From an uncultured Candidatus Pelagibacter sp. (lineage in GTDB: Bacteria > Pseudomonadota > Alphaproteobacteria > Pelagibacterales > Pelagibacteraceae): DNA of 64,000 nt. The stretch spans positions 352,646 to 416,645 of the forward strand of contig NZ_CALSOW010000001.1 of the NCBI RefSeq assembly GCF_943788075.1. Reading direction: 5' to 3'. The notes under the pieces were generated by a model. The model made no database searches. It was not told the DNA's origin and was given only the letters and a program-made list of their open reading frames with translations. Shown piece after piece: positions 63,129-64,000 of this stretch. The position numbers and the translations under genes are program-made. The first letter of the stretch is position 1; every line of letters begins with the position of its first letter.

Positions 63129-64000
63129 TTTAATCCAATAATTTTTTCTGATTTTAGAACATCTAGTTTTATTTTATTAGTCTCAAATAGTTCTCTATTT
63201 TTTCCTTTTAAAATTTTACCTGACGGAAGTTTTAATTTTTGAGAATTCACTTTTTTTCCGTTTACAATAACTTCATAGTGCAAATGAGGTCCCGTTGATT
63301 TTCCAGTCGAACCAACATATCCAATAGTTTGACCCTGTTTAACTCTCACACCTTTTTTAATCCCTCGTGCAAATTTAGACATGTGAGCATAGACGGTTTC
63401 ATATGTTGAATTATGTTTTATTTTTACACAATTTCCACCACCTCCACACCAACCGGCTTTTTTAACTGTACCATTTCCAGAAGCCATAATTGGAGTACCC
63501 TTTGGTGCAGCAAAATCAGTTCCTCTATGCATTTTATTAAATCCGTCTATGGGATGTTTTCTCATCCCAAAGGAGGAAGATAGTCTTGCACCGTTGATAG
63601 GTGTTTTCATTAATGCTTTTTGTACACTCTTTCCATTTTTATTATAATGACCTTCAATATTTTTTTTATCAAAATAATATAATGAGTTATCTTGACCACT
63701 TAGTTTAAGGTTTGCAAAAAGAATTTCTCCTGTTTCAATTATTTTATCATTTTTATCAATGAAGATTTCATACATTATTTGAAATTTATCTTCTTTTCTA
63801 ATATCTCTTTGAAAGTCTACTTGAAAACCATAAATTCTTGCAAATTCAATTATTGTGTTTGGTGGAATATCTTCATCTGTGGCTGCTTTGTATAGGCTTT
63901 GTAAAATCATATTTTCTTTGTAAATAATTTTTTTTTCTAATTTAACAGTTAATATTTTTTCATTAAACTCTGTGCTTTCCTTAGTTTTTGATAAGATAAT
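63125..64000 (-). CDS. M23-family murein peptidase (partial, runs off window end)
   Basis: The track starts at 63910, but the frame stays open to the window edge (upstream residues read LSKTKESTEFNEKILTVKLEKK quoted in part), so the true start is outside. The LytM domain is complete: GARLSSSFGMRKHPIDGFNKMHRGTDFAAPKGTP with metal His/Asp, YAHMSKFARGIKKG, and STGPHLHYEVIVNG with H-x-H. It probably cleaves peptidoglycan cross-links in the periplasm. Any signal peptide lies beyond the window. Confidence 0.88.
   Translation of the reverse strand: MILSKTKESTEFNEKILTVKLEKKIIYKENMILQSLYKAATDEDIPPNTIIEFARIYGFQVDFQRDIRKEDKFQIMYEIFIDKNDKIIETGEILFANLKLSGQDNSLYYFDKKNIEGHYNKNGKSVQKALMKTPINGARLSSSFGMRKHPIDGFNKMHRGTDFAAPKGTPIMASGNGTVKKAGWCGGGGNCVKIKHNSTYETVYAHMSKFARGIKKGVRVKQGQTIGYVGSTGKSTGPHLHYEVIVNGKKVNSQKLKLPSGKILKGKNRELFETNKIKLDVLKSEKIIGLN

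Noticed and set aside
1-64000. CRISPR arrays, prophage, insertion sequences or genomic islands
   Set aside because: No regularly spaced repeats, transposase, integrase or structural phage genes were seen; gene content and base composition are uniform.

Overview
The window is a slice of a very AT-rich, tightly packed alphaproteobacterial chromosome, almost certainly SAR11 (Pelagibacterales). The evidence is gene order typical of alphaproteobacteria (bolA/dnaJ-like/cobS/cobT; murA-DUF2948-hisD-infA; aroA-cmk-rpsA-ihfB-pyrF-trpF-trpB-trpA-accD-folC; SRP RNA-dnaX-ybaB-recR), gcrA, and a tandem glycine riboswitch in front of malate synthase, an arrangement known from SAR11. Spacers are tiny and many convergent genes overlap at their stops. 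I see no prophage, insertion sequence, CRISPR array or integron. This is a core-genome region.

Layout: 1-2.5 kb cobT(partial)-cobS-J-domain; 2.5-4.3 bolA, aroB, aroK; 4.4-8.5 a small membrane protein, a large exported protein, def, fmt, truA; 8.5-13.5 SET-domain protein, HDAC-like deacetylase, dapE, dapD, HAD phosphatase, argB; 13.5-15.9 yidC-yidD-rnpA-rpmH; 16-21.3 DedA-like protein, a folded leader RNA, two tiny basic proteins, dcd, murA, DUF2948, hisD, infA, tRNA-Phe, cold-shock gene; 21.5-24.7 tRNA-His, hisS, hisZ, hisG; 24.7-28.5 rmuC, PD-(D/E)XK nuclease, sbcB, thioredoxin; 28.5-38 folC-accD-trpA-trpB-trpF-pyrF-ihfB-rpsA-cmk-aroA (minus strand); 38-42.5 lptB, lptC, kdsD, rnd, complex-I-assembly-like reductase, gcrA; 42.7-49.7 argD, argF, cytochrome c, kdsB, pheA, SRP RNA, dnaX, ybaB, recR; 49.8-55.8 glcB with riboswitch, accA, secA; 55.9-64 argJ, DUF1178, ubiG, lysC, ispG, prfA, prmC, DUF4167, M23 peptidase (partial).

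Functionally the window is biosynthesis (aromatic amino acids, arginine, lysine, histidine, KDO/LPS export, fatty-acid carboxylase, isoprenoids) plus translation, secretion and DNA repair.

The most important caution is sequence quality. At least fifteen conserved, mostly essential genes (argB, yidC, rnpA, murA, hisD, rmuC, trpB, trpF, pyrF, lptC, argF, kdsB, pheA, dnaX, recR and others) are broken by single-base indels that I could repair by eye. About thirty are extra bases and about four are missing bases in homopolymers, with a dense cluster at 44.3-49.4 kb. The simplest reading is uncorrected sequencing error. I therefore annotate these as full-length CDSs with frameshifts, not as pseudogenes. 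The most interesting biological signals are a possible translational switch at 16.74-16.81 kb, unusual active-site motifs in TrpB/TrpA and cytidylate kinase, and a membrane-anchor-like tail on AccA.
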